Assembly: GCA_028281065.1 (NCBI GenBank)
Contig: JANQKN010000089.1
Location: 1 to 36,688 of the forward strand
DNA: 36,688 bases
Reading direction: 5' to 3'
Source: Flavobacteriaceae bacterium
Lineage (GTDB): Bacteria > Bacteroidota > Bacteroidia > Flavobacteriales > Flavobacteriaceae
Position 1 is the first letter of the stretch; the number at the start of each line of letters is the position of its first letter. Positions 8,897 to 17,712 of this stretch are shown in pieces. The notes beneath the pieces were generated by a model, which ran no database searches, was not told where the DNA came from, and saw nothing but the letters and a program-made list of their open reading frames with translations. The translations under genes were made by a program, and so were the position numbers.

Positions 8897-9529
8897 TTAT
8901 TGCAGGTAGTAACGCACCATCTGCGCGAAAGAGATAACGATAAGGCTAATTCCTATAATGCGATACATTTTGGTTTTATCTCCTTTTTTCTGATTTCGGA
9001 TGCGATCACTCAATTTTCCATAAAAGAATAGCGTAATCACTTTTCCTAAAAACACCCCGGCAAAGAAAAGGGACAAAAGGGTCATTGGGCTCATTTCAGA
9101 AATGTCCACCAAATGGTTTTTGGCAAGGGAAATGGCCAAGATCCAATACAACAATACTGGGGGGTTAATAAAAGACAAGAAGAACCCTACCCAAAACTTG
9201 GAATAAGAAGCTTGTCGGTTTGAAGATGATTTTACACGGATCTTTAGTTTTTTAGGCGTAAGGAAATACAGCCCGATAATGAACAGTAGGACCATAAATG
9301 TGATCTGAACCCACTGGTTCATTTCAAAGAAATCACTAAAAACCATGCTGTAATTAAGGGCGAAAAAGGCGAGCAAAACTTCACCGAACCCTGCGCCATA
9401 GGCCACTTTCATTCCTTGGGATAAGGACTGGTTTGTGGTGGTGCTTACTACAGCAAGATTAGAAGCCCCTAACGGAATGGCTCCTAAAATAGCGAGTAGT
9501 GTACCTATGAAAAAGAATCCCAAAATCAT
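8897..9529 (-). CDS. LysE/RhtB-type amino-acid exporter family protein
   Basis: This 210-aa membrane protein has about six helices. The N-terminal GTLLAILGAIPLGASNLAVVSTTTNQSLSQG is the LysE-family signature with the conserved P-x-G region, and WVGFFLSFINPPVLLYWILA is the second conserved block. The family exports amino acids or related metabolites across the inner membrane; the substrate is not predictable. It is a single gene converging on the DUF2797 gene without any gap. Confidence 0.8.
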   Translation of the reverse strand: MILGFFFIGTLLAILGAIPLGASNLAVVSTTTNQSLSQGMKVAYGAGFGEVLLAFFALNYSMVFSDFFEMNQWVQITFMVLLFIIGLYFLTPKKLKIRVKSSSNRQASYSKFWVGFFLSFINPPVLLYWILAISLAKNHLVDISEMSPMTLLSLFFAGVFLGKVITLFFYGKLSDRIRNQKKGDKTKMYRIIGISLIVISFAQMVRYYLQ

Positions 9530-9594
9530 GACGTTTTAGTTCTTTTGGGAACGGAAAACTTACGCCTTACAACTACAAAAAAATGTTAATTTAT

Positions 9595-12252
9595 CTAATT
9601 GCCTGATTTTGTGGAGTCTTTCTTCTTTTTCTTTTTGTTAAAAATGTTCCCGAAGATGTCTTTTACTACTTCTGTAGCTTGCTCTTGGGTAGTATTTTGA
9701 CCCGAACTGGAGTTGTCGTTTCCAGAATTTTCATTTCCACCACCTCCTAAAATGTCTTTCAGGATGTCGGTGCCCTTGTTCGTTAAATCCTGTTTTTGCT
9801 TCTCAATGAGCCGTTGGGTAAGGGTGCTAACGGCGCCTTGGGTATCTACCGATACCGATGGATTGGTAAAAGAACCTCCTACACCTATAGGCAAGGAAAC
9901 CGTTGTGTTTTTCGCTTCCACAGGATCCAACTTGGTTAAGAGCTTGTTTACTTCTCCACCCAAATATTTGGCAGGAACGTCCATGGTAGCTTGGTAGTTG
10001 AGGTTTTTGTCCAAACCATGGCTTCCGTTGACAGTTACTTTTATGTCTTCCACCTGGAAATCGAAGGGTTTTACAATGATCTTCCCCTCACTAAAATCCA
10101 AAGCCGTACTTACGTCCTGCAAACTGAGTTTGTCTAGATTTAGGAAAGAGACCTTTTCTCCCAAGGCAGACAAGAGTGGGGTTTTCTGCGCATCTACCTG
10201 GGCTGTGATCACCTGTGCTAAAGCATTACCCGCTATGGTTTTTAAGTCCGGGGTTAGGTTGTCATTCAACTTACCCTGTAGATTGATCTGGGTGTTCAGA
10301 TTACCGTCCAAAGCCTGGGCTATAGGAGCTATGTATTTTAGTAATGAAAGTTTCCCCAAGGATTCATCGATATCAATTTTTTGAAGATCAAGATTCATAC
10401 TAAAGGAAGGTACCGTTTCTTTGGTATTTACATTACCCGACAGGGCAATGTTGCCTCCCAAAGCATTGGAACTCACATTTTTTAAATAAGCGGTTTCGTC
10501 GGTAATGGTAACGGTACCGCTTGTGTTCTGAAGTTCCAGGTTGTCGTATTTTACGTTTTTGGCCGTAAAATTAAGTGTAGCATCCAAGAAATCCGGGATT
10601 TTAATCGCTTCGCCCTCTGCACTGGGGACAGGGTCACCTCCTGAGTTTTCATTTCCTGTAGCAGTTTCTGTCTCTTCTTCTGTACCCGTAAAATCGCTCA
10701 CATTAAACGTGTTGGATTGCACCGTAAAATTCCCTTTTAAATCCTGTTTTGCCATAATCCAAGGGATGAGGTTCTGTATGTTCCCCGTTGCAGCCACATC
10801 GGTTTCCCCGGTTCTGGCATCAAACTGATTAAGAGTAATGTTGCCTGGTGTCATTTCCACTTGGGCATCGTCTATAATAATGTCGTGTGTAAAGTAGGGA
10901 TCTTGGTAGGTAAAATCGGTTAGGGAAGCCGTACCGCTGGTCGAGATGTTCTGGTACTGTTCCGTTTCTAAGGATTGCATATCGAAACGCGTGGTGACAT
11001 CTGCATTGAAAATCCCCGTAAGATCTTGTTCCAGTTCCAAAGGCAGTACCTGTTCTATATGCGCTAAATTCAAGGTCCCTTTTAAAGCTAGGTTTACCAA
11101 GGCGTTCTGGGTAAGGTTCCTTATGCTTCCATTAGCTTTAAAAATCTCGTTGTCTATCTTGAAGGTAAGATTGCCAATGGTAAGGTAGGTGTCCTGTACC
11201 AATCCCGTTTCGTTCTTTAATTGTGCATTGATGGAAATATTACGGACTGCTTTGGGCAGGTCGGGGTATTTAAAAGAAGCATTATCGCTCGCTACCGAGA
11301 TATCCAACGTAGGAATGTGGGTTTCGTTAGCAACTCCTTTTACCATCCCGTTAACACTAAAATTCCCTGTGGTGGTCACCCCGTCCAGGTTTTTTACATA
11401 CTTCTTGGGGATGACCGCCAAGAAATTCCTAAAGTCCGAAGAAGGAGTGGTAAACGTAAGGTCGATGTCTGTGCCATTTTCCAGAATTTGTACAAACCCA
11501 TCGAAAGTGAGGGGCAGTTCGTTGATCTTTGCTTCGTTTTCCAAAAAACTGTACTTGTTGTTTTTTAGATCCAGCTGAAAGGTAGCATCCAAAGCCACCG
11601 AATGATCGCTAAGGTATTCAGTATCCCCTTGGGCAAAACTCGCCAAGGTTAGGGTGTTAGTCGTGAGCTCTGATGCATCTGCCGAAAGATCACCATTCCC
11701 TTCATGCGAAAAGTCTTTTAATGTTAAGTAGGTGCCTCCTTTTTGGTCGTGGTAATTAATTCGGGAGTTGTTTATTTCGTAGTGTTTCAAGTTGAAAGCA
11801 AAACCTCCCGAACTGCTTTCTTCCGAAGCATCCGTTGGGGTAGCTTCTGTTTTCTTTGCAATGTCGTAATTGGCATTTCCCAAGGAGTCTACCTGTATGT
11901 TTATGAAGGCTTCGTCCAGCTCCAATCCGTTTACTTGGATGGGATCTTCAGAGCTTTTAAAAAGTTGCTTAATGCCCATGTCCAAGGCAATTCGTTTTCC
12001 GCTTGCTAGGGTGTCGCCTTCAAAAGGGGCAGCATTTACTACACTAAAGTTCTTTACTACCACAGCGGCATTGGGGAAGTTGGAAAATAGACTAAGGTCC
12101 AACGATTCCCATTCCACCTGGGCCGTTAGGTTTTCGTTCAGGTTCTTTTTCAGTAGTTTTTCTATAGAACCTTTAAAAAGATATGGGGCGGTAAACAGGA
12201 AGATCAGTAGAAGTACCAATACGATCCCTACGATTTTTAAAATTTTTTTCAT
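9595..12252 (-). CDS. AsmA family protein
   Basis: This 885-aa protein has one N-terminal membrane anchor (about residues 5-27) and a very long periplasmic part of beta-rich repeats. The opening motif LTAQVEWESLDLSLFSNFPNAAV is typical of AsmA-like proteins of Bacteroidetes, and the C-terminal region (about 640-790) fits the AsmA-like domain. AsmA/TamB relatives form elongated grooves implicated in lipid transport to the outer membrane. A low-complexity stretch (about 525-545, E/T/G/S-rich) and a tail with six lysines are present. It starts 4 bp after the transporter stop, so it is the second gene of an operon. Confidence 0.85.
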   Translation of the reverse strand: MKKILKIVGIVLVLLLIFLFTAPYLFKGSIEKLLKKNLNENLTAQVEWESLDLSLFSNFPNAAVVVKNFSVVNAAPFEGDTLASGKRIALDMGIKQLFKSSEDPIQVNGLELDEAFINIQVDSLGNANYDIAKKTEATPTDASEESSSGGFAFNLKHYEINNSRINYHDQKGGTYLTLKDFSHEGNGDLSADASELTTNTLTLASFAQGDTEYLSDHSVALDATFQLDLKNNKYSFLENEAKINELPLTFDGFVQILENGTDIDLTFTTPSSDFRNFLAVIPKKYVKNLDGVTTTGNFSVNGMVKGVANETHIPTLDISVASDNASFKYPDLPKAVRNISINAQLKNETGLVQDTYLTIGNLTFKIDNEIFKANGSIRNLTQNALVNLALKGTLNLAHIEQVLPLELEQDLTGIFNADVTTRFDMQSLETEQYQNISTSGTASLTDFTYQDPYFTHDIIIDDAQVEMTPGNITLNQFDARTGETDVAATGNIQNLIPWIMAKQDLKGNFTVQSNTFNVSDFTGTEEETETATGNENSGGDPVPSAEGEAIKIPDFLDATLNFTAKNVKYDNLELQNTSGTVTITDETAYLKNVSSNALGGNIALSGNVNTKETVPSFSMNLDLQKIDIDESLGKLSLLKYIAPIAQALDGNLNTQINLQGKLNDNLTPDLKTIAGNALAQVITAQVDAQKTPLLSALGEKVSFLNLDKLSLQDVSTALDFSEGKIIVKPFDFQVEDIKVTVNGSHGLDKNLNYQATMDVPAKYLGGEVNKLLTKLDPVEAKNTTVSLPIGVGGSFTNPSVSVDTQGAVSTLTQRLIEKQKQDLTNKGTDILKDILGGGGNENSGNDNSSSGQNTTQEQATEVVKDIFGNIFNKKKKKKDSTKSGN

Positions 12253-12256
12253 TTCA

Positions 12257-12997
12257 TTATTTGCTAGGTGTTGTTGTCTCTAATTTTTCATAGATAAATT
12301 CTTCCGTCCCTTTCAATCCCAGTTTTGCCCGTAACGCATAAACAGCGATGTAGAGGAAAGGCGTATCTATAGCAGCTACCAATACCTTAAAGAGGAATCC
12401 GCTAATGAGTAAGCCTAAAAATTTATCCCATTCTATTTTTCCGAAACTACATAACAATATAAGTACGGTAAAAGTGTCAACTAATTGTGAAGTGAAGGTC
12501 GAGAAGTTGTTACGGAGCCACAAATGTTTTCCTTTGGTTAAACGCTTCCAGAAGTGAAAGAGATGAATGTCTATGTATTGTGCCAATAGGTAGGCCATCA
12601 TGGAAGCGAATACGGCAACAGCCGTCGCGCCAAAAACGGTGGTGAACATATCGTCTTTAACAGGGCTCCAGCCAACTGCAGGAACTGCATTGGCAACAGA
12701 CACAATCAACAAAGAAAAAAAGGAAGCAAAAATACCAGCCGTAACCATCTGGTTGGCTTTTTTCTTTCCATATACTTCACTTACTATATCAGTAATCAAG
12801 AAGGTGATTGGGTAGGGCAAAATACCCACGGACAACTCGAATATGGGAACCCCAAAGATTTTCCAGTCTACGGGATACCAATAAAAAAACTTCTGAAAGA
12901 TAAGATTGGAAACCACTAAAGAGCAGATAAACAGGGCTGCAAGTATTAGGTAAATACGTTGGGCCAATAACCGCTTTTTTAGTGTCTGTGTTGTCAC
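12257..12997 (-). CDS. Queuosine precursor transporter, YhhQ/VUT family
   Basis: This 246-aa inner-membrane protein has about six helices. The signature is visible as IFELSVGILPYPITFLITDIVSEVYGKKKA and later LRNNFSTFTSQLVDTFTVLIL plus AAIDTPFLYIAVYALR. YhhQ-family proteins take up queuosine precursors (preQ0 or preQ1) used for tRNA modification. The gene precedes the AsmA-like gene by 4 bp. A perfect -7 element lies 18 bp upstream of its ATG. Confidence 0.88.
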   Translation of the reverse strand: MTTQTLKKRLLAQRIYLILAALFICSLVVSNLIFQKFFYWYPVDWKIFGVPIFELSVGILPYPITFLITDIVSEVYGKKKANQMVTAGIFASFFSLLIVSVANAVPAVGWSPVKDDMFTTVFGATAVAVFASMMAYLLAQYIDIHLFHFWKRLTKGKHLWLRNNFSTFTSQLVDTFTVLILLCSFGKIEWDKFLGLLISGFLFKVLVAAIDTPFLYIAVYALRAKLGLKGTEEFIYEKLETTTPSK

Positions 12998-13015
12998 AAT
13001 TTTTTGGTATTATTA

Positions 13016-13023
13016 CAAAGTTA
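13016..13023 (-). promoter_or_regulatory. Probable -7 element of the yhhQ-asmA operon
   Basis: The minus strand reads TAACTTTG here, an exact TAnnTTTG, 18 bp from the ATG at 12997. No TTG is seen at the right distance, so this is a half-supported promoter with a very short leader. Confidence 0.4.
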
Positions 13024-13080
13024 ACGGACTGCTCCCGCGGAATGCGTTAATTTCATCACAATTGTTAAAATTAGCACTTT

Positions 13081-14208
13081 ATCAAGCCAACACAAAATAC
13101 ATACCTATCCCTGGGCAGTAATATGGGGAACCGCTTCGAGCATTTGCAGGCTGCTGTCGATGCCATTTTTGAAGAAGTAGGTCATATAGTAAAGATATCC
13201 TCCCTTTACGAAACCCCTGCCTTGGGCTTCGAAGGTGGAGATTTCCTGAACTGCATCCTATGGGTGCGAACTTCCCTCCCTGCTGGTAAACTAATGAATC
13301 TTTTGTTGGACATTGAAAAACGGAGGGGCCGTGAACGAAAAACAGAAGAGGGATATGCTTCCCGTCCCATCGATATCGACATCATTGCGTACGAAGATGA
13401 GGTAAAAGATACCAAGAGCCTGACTTTACCGCATCCCCGTATGCAAGAACGCAAATTTGTGTTGCAGCCTTTGGCTGAGGTAAATGGTCAGTGGGAACAC
13501 CCCGTTTCTGGTATGAATGTCATCAAACTTTTGGCGAAAACCAAAGACGAAAGTGTGGTGGTCAAACAATCCAAATGGCTCCGTAACCCCAAAAAGGACT
13601 TTCCCGTTTCCCAATTCAATTATTTGGCGATAGAAGGGAATATCGGGGCTGGTAAAACCAGTTTGGCCAGTATGTTGGCAGAGGATTTTAACGCCAAGCT
13701 CATCTTGGAGCGTTTTAAGGACAATGCCTTCCTTCCCAAATTCTACAAAGATCAAAGCCGTTATGCCTTTCCGTTGGAGATGTCCTTCCTAGCCGATCGC
13801 TACCAGCAATTGTTGGAAGACATCAAACAGTTCGATTTATTTAAGGATGCAGTAGTGGCCGATTACGATGCATACAAATCGTTGATTTTTGCCAAGGTTA
13901 CCTTAGCCGATGAAGAATACAACCTCTACAAAAAGCTGTTTCATTTAATGCACAAGGAATTGCCTAATCCAGACCTGTATGTGTATCTGTACCAGAATAC
14001 GGAGCGTTTGCTGGAGAACATAAAAAAACGAGGTCGTAGCTACGAAAAAGATATCCCAGCAGATTATCTAAAGCAGATCAACGATGGGTATTTCGAGTTT
14101 ATAAAAGGTCAGCCTCAGGAAAAGGTGAAGGTGATCGATATTTCCGAGTTGGATTTTGTAAAGAACCGCAAGGACTATCTCTCCATCCTTAAGCAGATTG
14201 TTTCCTAG
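13081..14208 (+). CDS. folK: Bifunctional HPPK (FolK) - deoxynucleoside kinase fusion, apparent ATC start
   Basis: The N-terminal half is 6-hydroxymethyl-7,8-dihydropterin pyrophosphokinase of folate synthesis: YLSLGSNMGNRF, then GRERKTEEGYASRPIDIDII with the Mg-binding Asp pair and LPHPRMQERKFVLQPLAEV. The second half (from about residue 180) is a deoxynucleoside kinase with P-loop EGNIGAGKT (185-193) and the ERFKDNAFLPKFYKD region. This fusion is known in Bacteroidetes. The only ATG (13123) falls after the essential YLSLGSN strand, while the open frame begins just after a TAG at 13072. No ATG, GTG or TTG lies between. The ATC at 13081 would give an ideal N-terminus (M)KPTQNTYLSLGSN, so I annotate from there; total 375 aa. 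Without that segment the HPPK domain would be truncated. The 3' end overlaps the convergent TrmH gene by 4 bp. Confidence 0.85.
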   Translation: MKPTQNTYLSLGSNMGNRFEHLQAAVDAIFEEVGHIVKISSLYETPALGFEGGDFLNCILWVRTSLPAGKLMNLLLDIEKRRGRERKTEEGYASRPIDIDIIAYEDEVKDTKSLTLPHPRMQERKFVLQPLAEVNGQWEHPVSGMNVIKLLAKTKDESVVVKQSKWLRNPKKDFPVSQFNYLAIEGNIGAGKTSLASMLAEDFNAKLILERFKDNAFLPKFYKDQSRYAFPLEMSFLADRYQQLLEDIKQFDLFKDAVVADYDAYKSLIFAKVTLADEEYNLYKKLFHLMHKELPNPDLYVYLYQNTERLLENIKKRGRSYEKDIPADYLKQINDGYFEFIKGQPQEKVKVIDISELDFVKNRKDYLSILKQIVS

Positions 14209-14741
14209 AAGCGAAGCTTTTTAAAAAGATCCCACACCACAACCCCGCAACTTACACTAATGTTCAGGGAATGTTTGGTGCCGTATTGGGGAATTTCCAG
14301 TACCACATCGCTTTGCGATACGACTTCTTGTTGTACCCCTTTTACTTCGTTGCCAAAAATAATGGCATAGGTTTGACCTTCTTCGGTGTTAAAATCCTCA
14401 AGTGAAACTGCATCCTCGGCTTGCTCTATGGAAACGATGGTTGTGCCTTCGTTTTGAAGTTCTCTCGTGAGCGTTACCGTGTCTTTTCGGTATTCCCAAT
14501 CTACACTATCGGTAGCGCCCAAAGCGGTTTTTTGAATGTCCTTATGCGGGGGTTGGGCCGTGATCCCGCAGAGGTATATTTTCTGAATAAGGAAGGCATC
14601 GGCAGTACGAAACACAGAGCCAATATTGTTTAGACTTCGTATGTTATCCAGGATAATGATGATGGGTGTCTTTTCCTGTGTTTTGAATTCTTCAGCAGAA
14701 ATACGCCCCAATTCACTGTTCTTAATTTTTCGATGCTTCAT
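14205..14741 (-). CDS. TrmH-family (SPOUT) RNA methyltransferase
   Basis: This 178-aa protein shows the three SPOUT motifs: motif 1 LDNIRSLNNIGSVFRTADAF with the catalytic Arg, motif 2 IIFGNEVKGV, and motif 3 IPQYGTKHSLNISVSCGVVVWDL. It transfers methyl from SAM, usually to a 2'-O of tRNA or rRNA; which nucleotide is not predictable. It lacks the extra N-terminal substrate-binding domain of RlmB. It is a single gene, divergent from mutS. Confidence 0.88.
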   Translation of the reverse strand: MKHRKIKNSELGRISAEEFKTQEKTPIIIILDNIRSLNNIGSVFRTADAFLIQKIYLCGITAQPPHKDIQKTALGATDSVDWEYRKDTVTLTRELQNEGTTIVSIEQAEDAVSLEDFNTEEGQTYAIIFGNEVKGVQQEVVSQSDVVLEIPQYGTKHSLNISVSCGVVVWDLFKKLRF

Positions 14742-14745
14742 GCCG

Positions 14746-14753
14746 CAAAAATA
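14746..14753 (-). promoter_or_regulatory. -7 element abutting the TrmH-family gene start
   Basis: The minus strand reads TATTTTTG, an exact TAnnTTTG, only 4 bp from the ATG at 14741. This would make a leaderless or nearly leaderless mRNA. No clear TTG is seen at -33. Confidence 0.4.
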
Positions 14754-14911
14754 AAGCTTAAAATGAAAATGAGCGACCTATGGTTTCCACTTGATTTGTT
14801 TGTGGAAAGATTTCCCAAAATTGTTGATAATATTCAATAACTTCACTAGTAAAGCACTTCAAAAGAAACTTGGCTTTCTTTAATTTTATAGATTCTAACC
14901 GAAAGCGGATC

Positions 14912-17527
14912 ATGGCGAAGAAGACCACTCCTTTAATGCAGCAATACAACACCATCAAGGCGAAATATCCTGATGCTTTGTTGCTGTTTCGGGTGGGCGA
15001 TTTTTACGAAACATTTGGCGAGGACGCTGTAAAAGCAGCTAAAATCCTGAACATTACCCTTACGGCACGTAACAATGGAGGCGATCAGACCGAATTGGCC
15101 GGGTTTCCCCATCATTCCCTAAATACCTATCTGCCTAAATTGGTGATAGCGGGTTGTCGGGTAGCTATCTGTGATCAGTTGGAAGATCCCAAGCAGACCA
15201 AAAAAATAGTAAAGCGGGGTGTCACCGAATTGGTAACGCCCGGAGTGGCTTTAAATGACGATATCCTTCAAAGTAAATCCAACAACTTTTTGGCAGCCGT
15301 TCATAAAGGCAAAAAACACTTTGGGGTTTCTTTCTTGGATATTTCCACGGGGGAGTTCCTAACGGCAGAAGGCTCTTTGGAATACATAGAGAAACTACTT
15401 CAGAATTTTTCCCCCAGTGAAGTGCTCTTCAACAAGCAACAGCGCAAATGGGTGACCGAAACTTTCGAAGATAGGTACCATCTGTTTTATTTGGAGGATT
15501 GGATTTTTCAGTCGGATTATGCCTTGGAAACCCTTCGAAAACATTTCGACACCAGTAATCTAAAAGGATTTGGAGTTGCACATTTGGAAGAGGGCATTGT
15601 AGCATCGGGGGCTGCATTGCATTACCTTTCCGAGACCCAGCACAACCAACTGCAGCATATTACCAAAATCGCTCCCATTGCAGAGAACGACTATGTGTGG
15701 ATGGATCGATTTACGATTCGCAATCTGGAATTGTACCAGCCCAACCAACCCGGAGCGGTTACATTGTTGGATGTCATCGATAAGACGATTTCCCCCATGG
15801 GTGGGCGTATGTTGAAACGATGGATGGCCTTACCACTTAAAAATGCGGATGCCATTATCCAACGGCATGAGGTGGTGAGTTTCCTGTTGGATCATCCCGA
15901 TATCCTGGATAAAGTACAACAGCATGTTAAACGGATGGGTGATTTGGAACGATTGATTTCCAAAACCGCCACAGGGAAAATAAATCCCCGTGAAGTGGTG
16001 CAGCTTAAAAATTCGTTGGAAGCCGTTGTACCCATTAAAGCCTTGGCAACCCAAAGCGGGAATGCTTCCTTGGAGAGCATGGGTCAACGATTGGACGATT
16101 GCGAAGCCTTAAGATCCAAAATAAAGGAATCCCTTAACGAAGAAGCTCCCGTAGCCATAGGGAAAGGAAATGCCATTGCCGATGGGGTTTCTACAGAGTT
16201 GGACGAACTCAGGGCTATCGCCACAGGAGGTAAGGACTACTTGGATGCCATGTTGCAGCGGGAAAGCGAACGGACAGGGATAACCTCTTTAAAAATTGCT
16301 TCCAACAATGTGTTTGGGTATTATATAGAAGTGCGGAATACGCATAAGGACAAGGTACCCGAAGAATGGATTCGCAAGCAAACCCTGGTGAGTGCAGAAC
16401 GTTACATCACCGAAGAACTTAAAGAATACGAAGCCAAGATTCTGGGGGCCGAAGAAAAGATACTGGCCTTGGAGCAGCAACTCTTTGCTGAATTGTTGCA
16501 ATACCTGCTTCAGTTTATTGGGCAGATTCAACAAACAGCTACACTCGTAGCACAGATCGATTGTTTGTCTTCCTTTGCTTTTCAGGCAAAAACCCATCAG
16601 TATTCACGTCCTTTGTTGGACGATAGTTTCGATTTGGACATTAAGGAAGGAAGGCACCCAGTGATAGAACAGCAACTTCCGCCCGATGCGCCGTTTATTG
16701 CCAACGATGTTTTTCTGGATCGCGACAACCAACAGATCATCATGATTACGGGTCCTAACATGAGTGGTAAGAGTGCTATTCTACGGCAAACCGCCTTGAT
16801 CGTGCTCTTGGCACAGATGGGAAGCTTCGTCCCAGCAGGAGCGGTTCGTATGGGCTGCGTCGACAAGATATTTACCCGAGTGGGGGCCAGTGACAACATT
16901 TCCATGGGGGAATCCACCTTTATGGTAGAAATGAACGAAACGGCCAGTATCCTTAATAATATTTCGGAAAGGAGTTTGGTGCTTCTGGATGAAATAGGAA
17001 GGGGAACCAGCACTTACGATGGTATTTCCATTGCTTGGGCCATTAGTGAATATCTGCACGAACACCCTTCGCGGGCCAAAACGCTTTTTGCTACTCATTA
17101 CCACGAGCTGAATGAAATGACCGAAACATTCGACCGTATTAAGAACTACAATGTATCGGTCAAAGAAATGAAGGACAATGTATTGTTCTTACGCAAATTG
17201 GTTCCTGGAGGATCGCACCACAGTTTCGGGATCCATGTGGCTAAGATGGCAGGTATGCCCAAAGCCGTACTGCAACGGGCCAACAAGGTATTGAAACGGT
17301 TGGAAAAGAGCCATTCTTCGGAAGAATTGAGCGACAAAATGAAGGAAATTTCCAAAGATGAAATGCAATTGAGTTTCTTCAAGCTGGACGATCCTTTGTT
17401 GGAAGAAATTCGTGATGAAATTCTGGAAACCGACATCGATACCCTCACTCCCGTAGAGGCTCTCATGAAATTGAACGAAATAAAGCGGATGTTGCAGCGC
17501 AATGCTTCGGTGAAGTTTAAGAAATAG
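14912..17527 (+). CDS. mutS: DNA mismatch repair protein MutS
   Basis: This 871-aa ATPase recognises mismatches and recruits MutL. The start ATG 14912 ([12 protein letters not shown]) is chosen because family members begin with this type of sequence; the 14 upstream codons have no support. The mismatch-contacting Phe-x-Glu is FYE at 31-33 within [16 protein letters not shown]. Walker A is GPNMSGKS (614-621), followed by the Walker B/signature region [18 protein letters not shown] and ATHYHEL. The C-terminus has the helix-turn-helix and dimerisation part. Length and order are normal for MutS1. It is followed 4 bp later by the convergent 51-aa gene. Confidence 0.97.
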   Translation: MAKKTTPLMQQYNTIKAKYPDALLLFRVGDFYETFGEDAVKAAKILNITLTARNNGGDQTELAGFPHHSLNTYLPKLVIAGCRVAICDQLEDPKQTKKIVKRGVTELVTPGVALNDDILQSKSNNFLAAVHKGKKHFGVSFLDISTGEFLTAEGSLEYIEKLLQNFSPSEVLFNKQQRKWVTETFEDRYHLFYLEDWIFQSDYALETLRKHFDTSNLKGFGVAHLEEGIVASGAALHYLSETQHNQLQHITKIAPIAENDYVWMDRFTIRNLELYQPNQPGAVTLLDVIDKTISPMGGRMLKRWMALPLKNADAIIQRHEVVSFLLDHPDILDKVQQHVKRMGDLERLISKTATGKINPREVVQLKNSLEAVVPIKALATQSGNASLESMGQRLDDCEALRSKIKESLNEEAPVAIGKGNAIADGVSTELDELRAIATGGKDYLDAMLQRESERTGITSLKIASNNVFGYYIEVRNTHKDKVPEEWIRKQTLVSAERYITEELKEYEAKILGAEEKILALEQQLFAELLQYLLQFIGQIQQTATLVAQIDCLSSFAFQAKTHQYSRPLLDDSFDLDIKEGRHPVIEQQLPPDAPFIANDVFLDRDNQQIIMITGPNMSGKSAILRQTALIVLLAQMGSFVPAGAVRMGCVDKIFTRVGASDNISMGESTFMVEMNETASILNNISERSLVLLDEIGRGTSTYDGISIAWAISEYLHEHPSRAKTLFATHYHELNEMTETFDRIKNYNVSVKEMKDNVLFLRKLVPGGSHHSFGIHVAKMAGMPKAVLQRANKVLKRLEKSHSSEELSDKMKEISKDEMQLSFFKLDDPLLEEIRDEILETDIDTLTPVEALMKLNEIKRMLQRNASVKFKK

Positions 17528-17531
17528 CAGT

Positions 17532-17687
17532 CTATTCCCTTTTTCTTCTATCCCTTTCTTTTTTCTTACCCTCCAACCAAGGAATAACTACTATTTTAAA
17601 TGCTATAAACAAAGGGCTTCCTATGAGGAGGATAATAGCAGCATTTTCCTTTACAAATTGCCAGATGATTTCTTCGAGTTCTTCCAT
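17532..17687 (-). CDS. Small single-span membrane protein (51 aa)
   Basis: An ATG at 17687 opens a 51-codon frame ending in TAG at 17532-17534. The peptide begins with an acidic helix (MEELEEIIWQFVKENA), continues with one hydrophobic span (AAIILLIGSPLFIAFKIVVIPWL) and ends in a strongly basic tail (EGKKKERDRRKRE). That layout, and its exact fit between the mutS stop and the upstream AraC-type gene (25 bp away), suggest it is real. It is probably co-transcribed with the TPR-AraC gene. No family or function is recognised. Confidence 0.55.
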   Translation of the reverse strand: MEELEEIIWQFVKENAAIILLIGSPLFIAFKIVVIPWLEGKKKERDRRKRE

Positions 17688-17712
17688 AAGATTGAAGGGC
17701 CTATTTGCTTTT

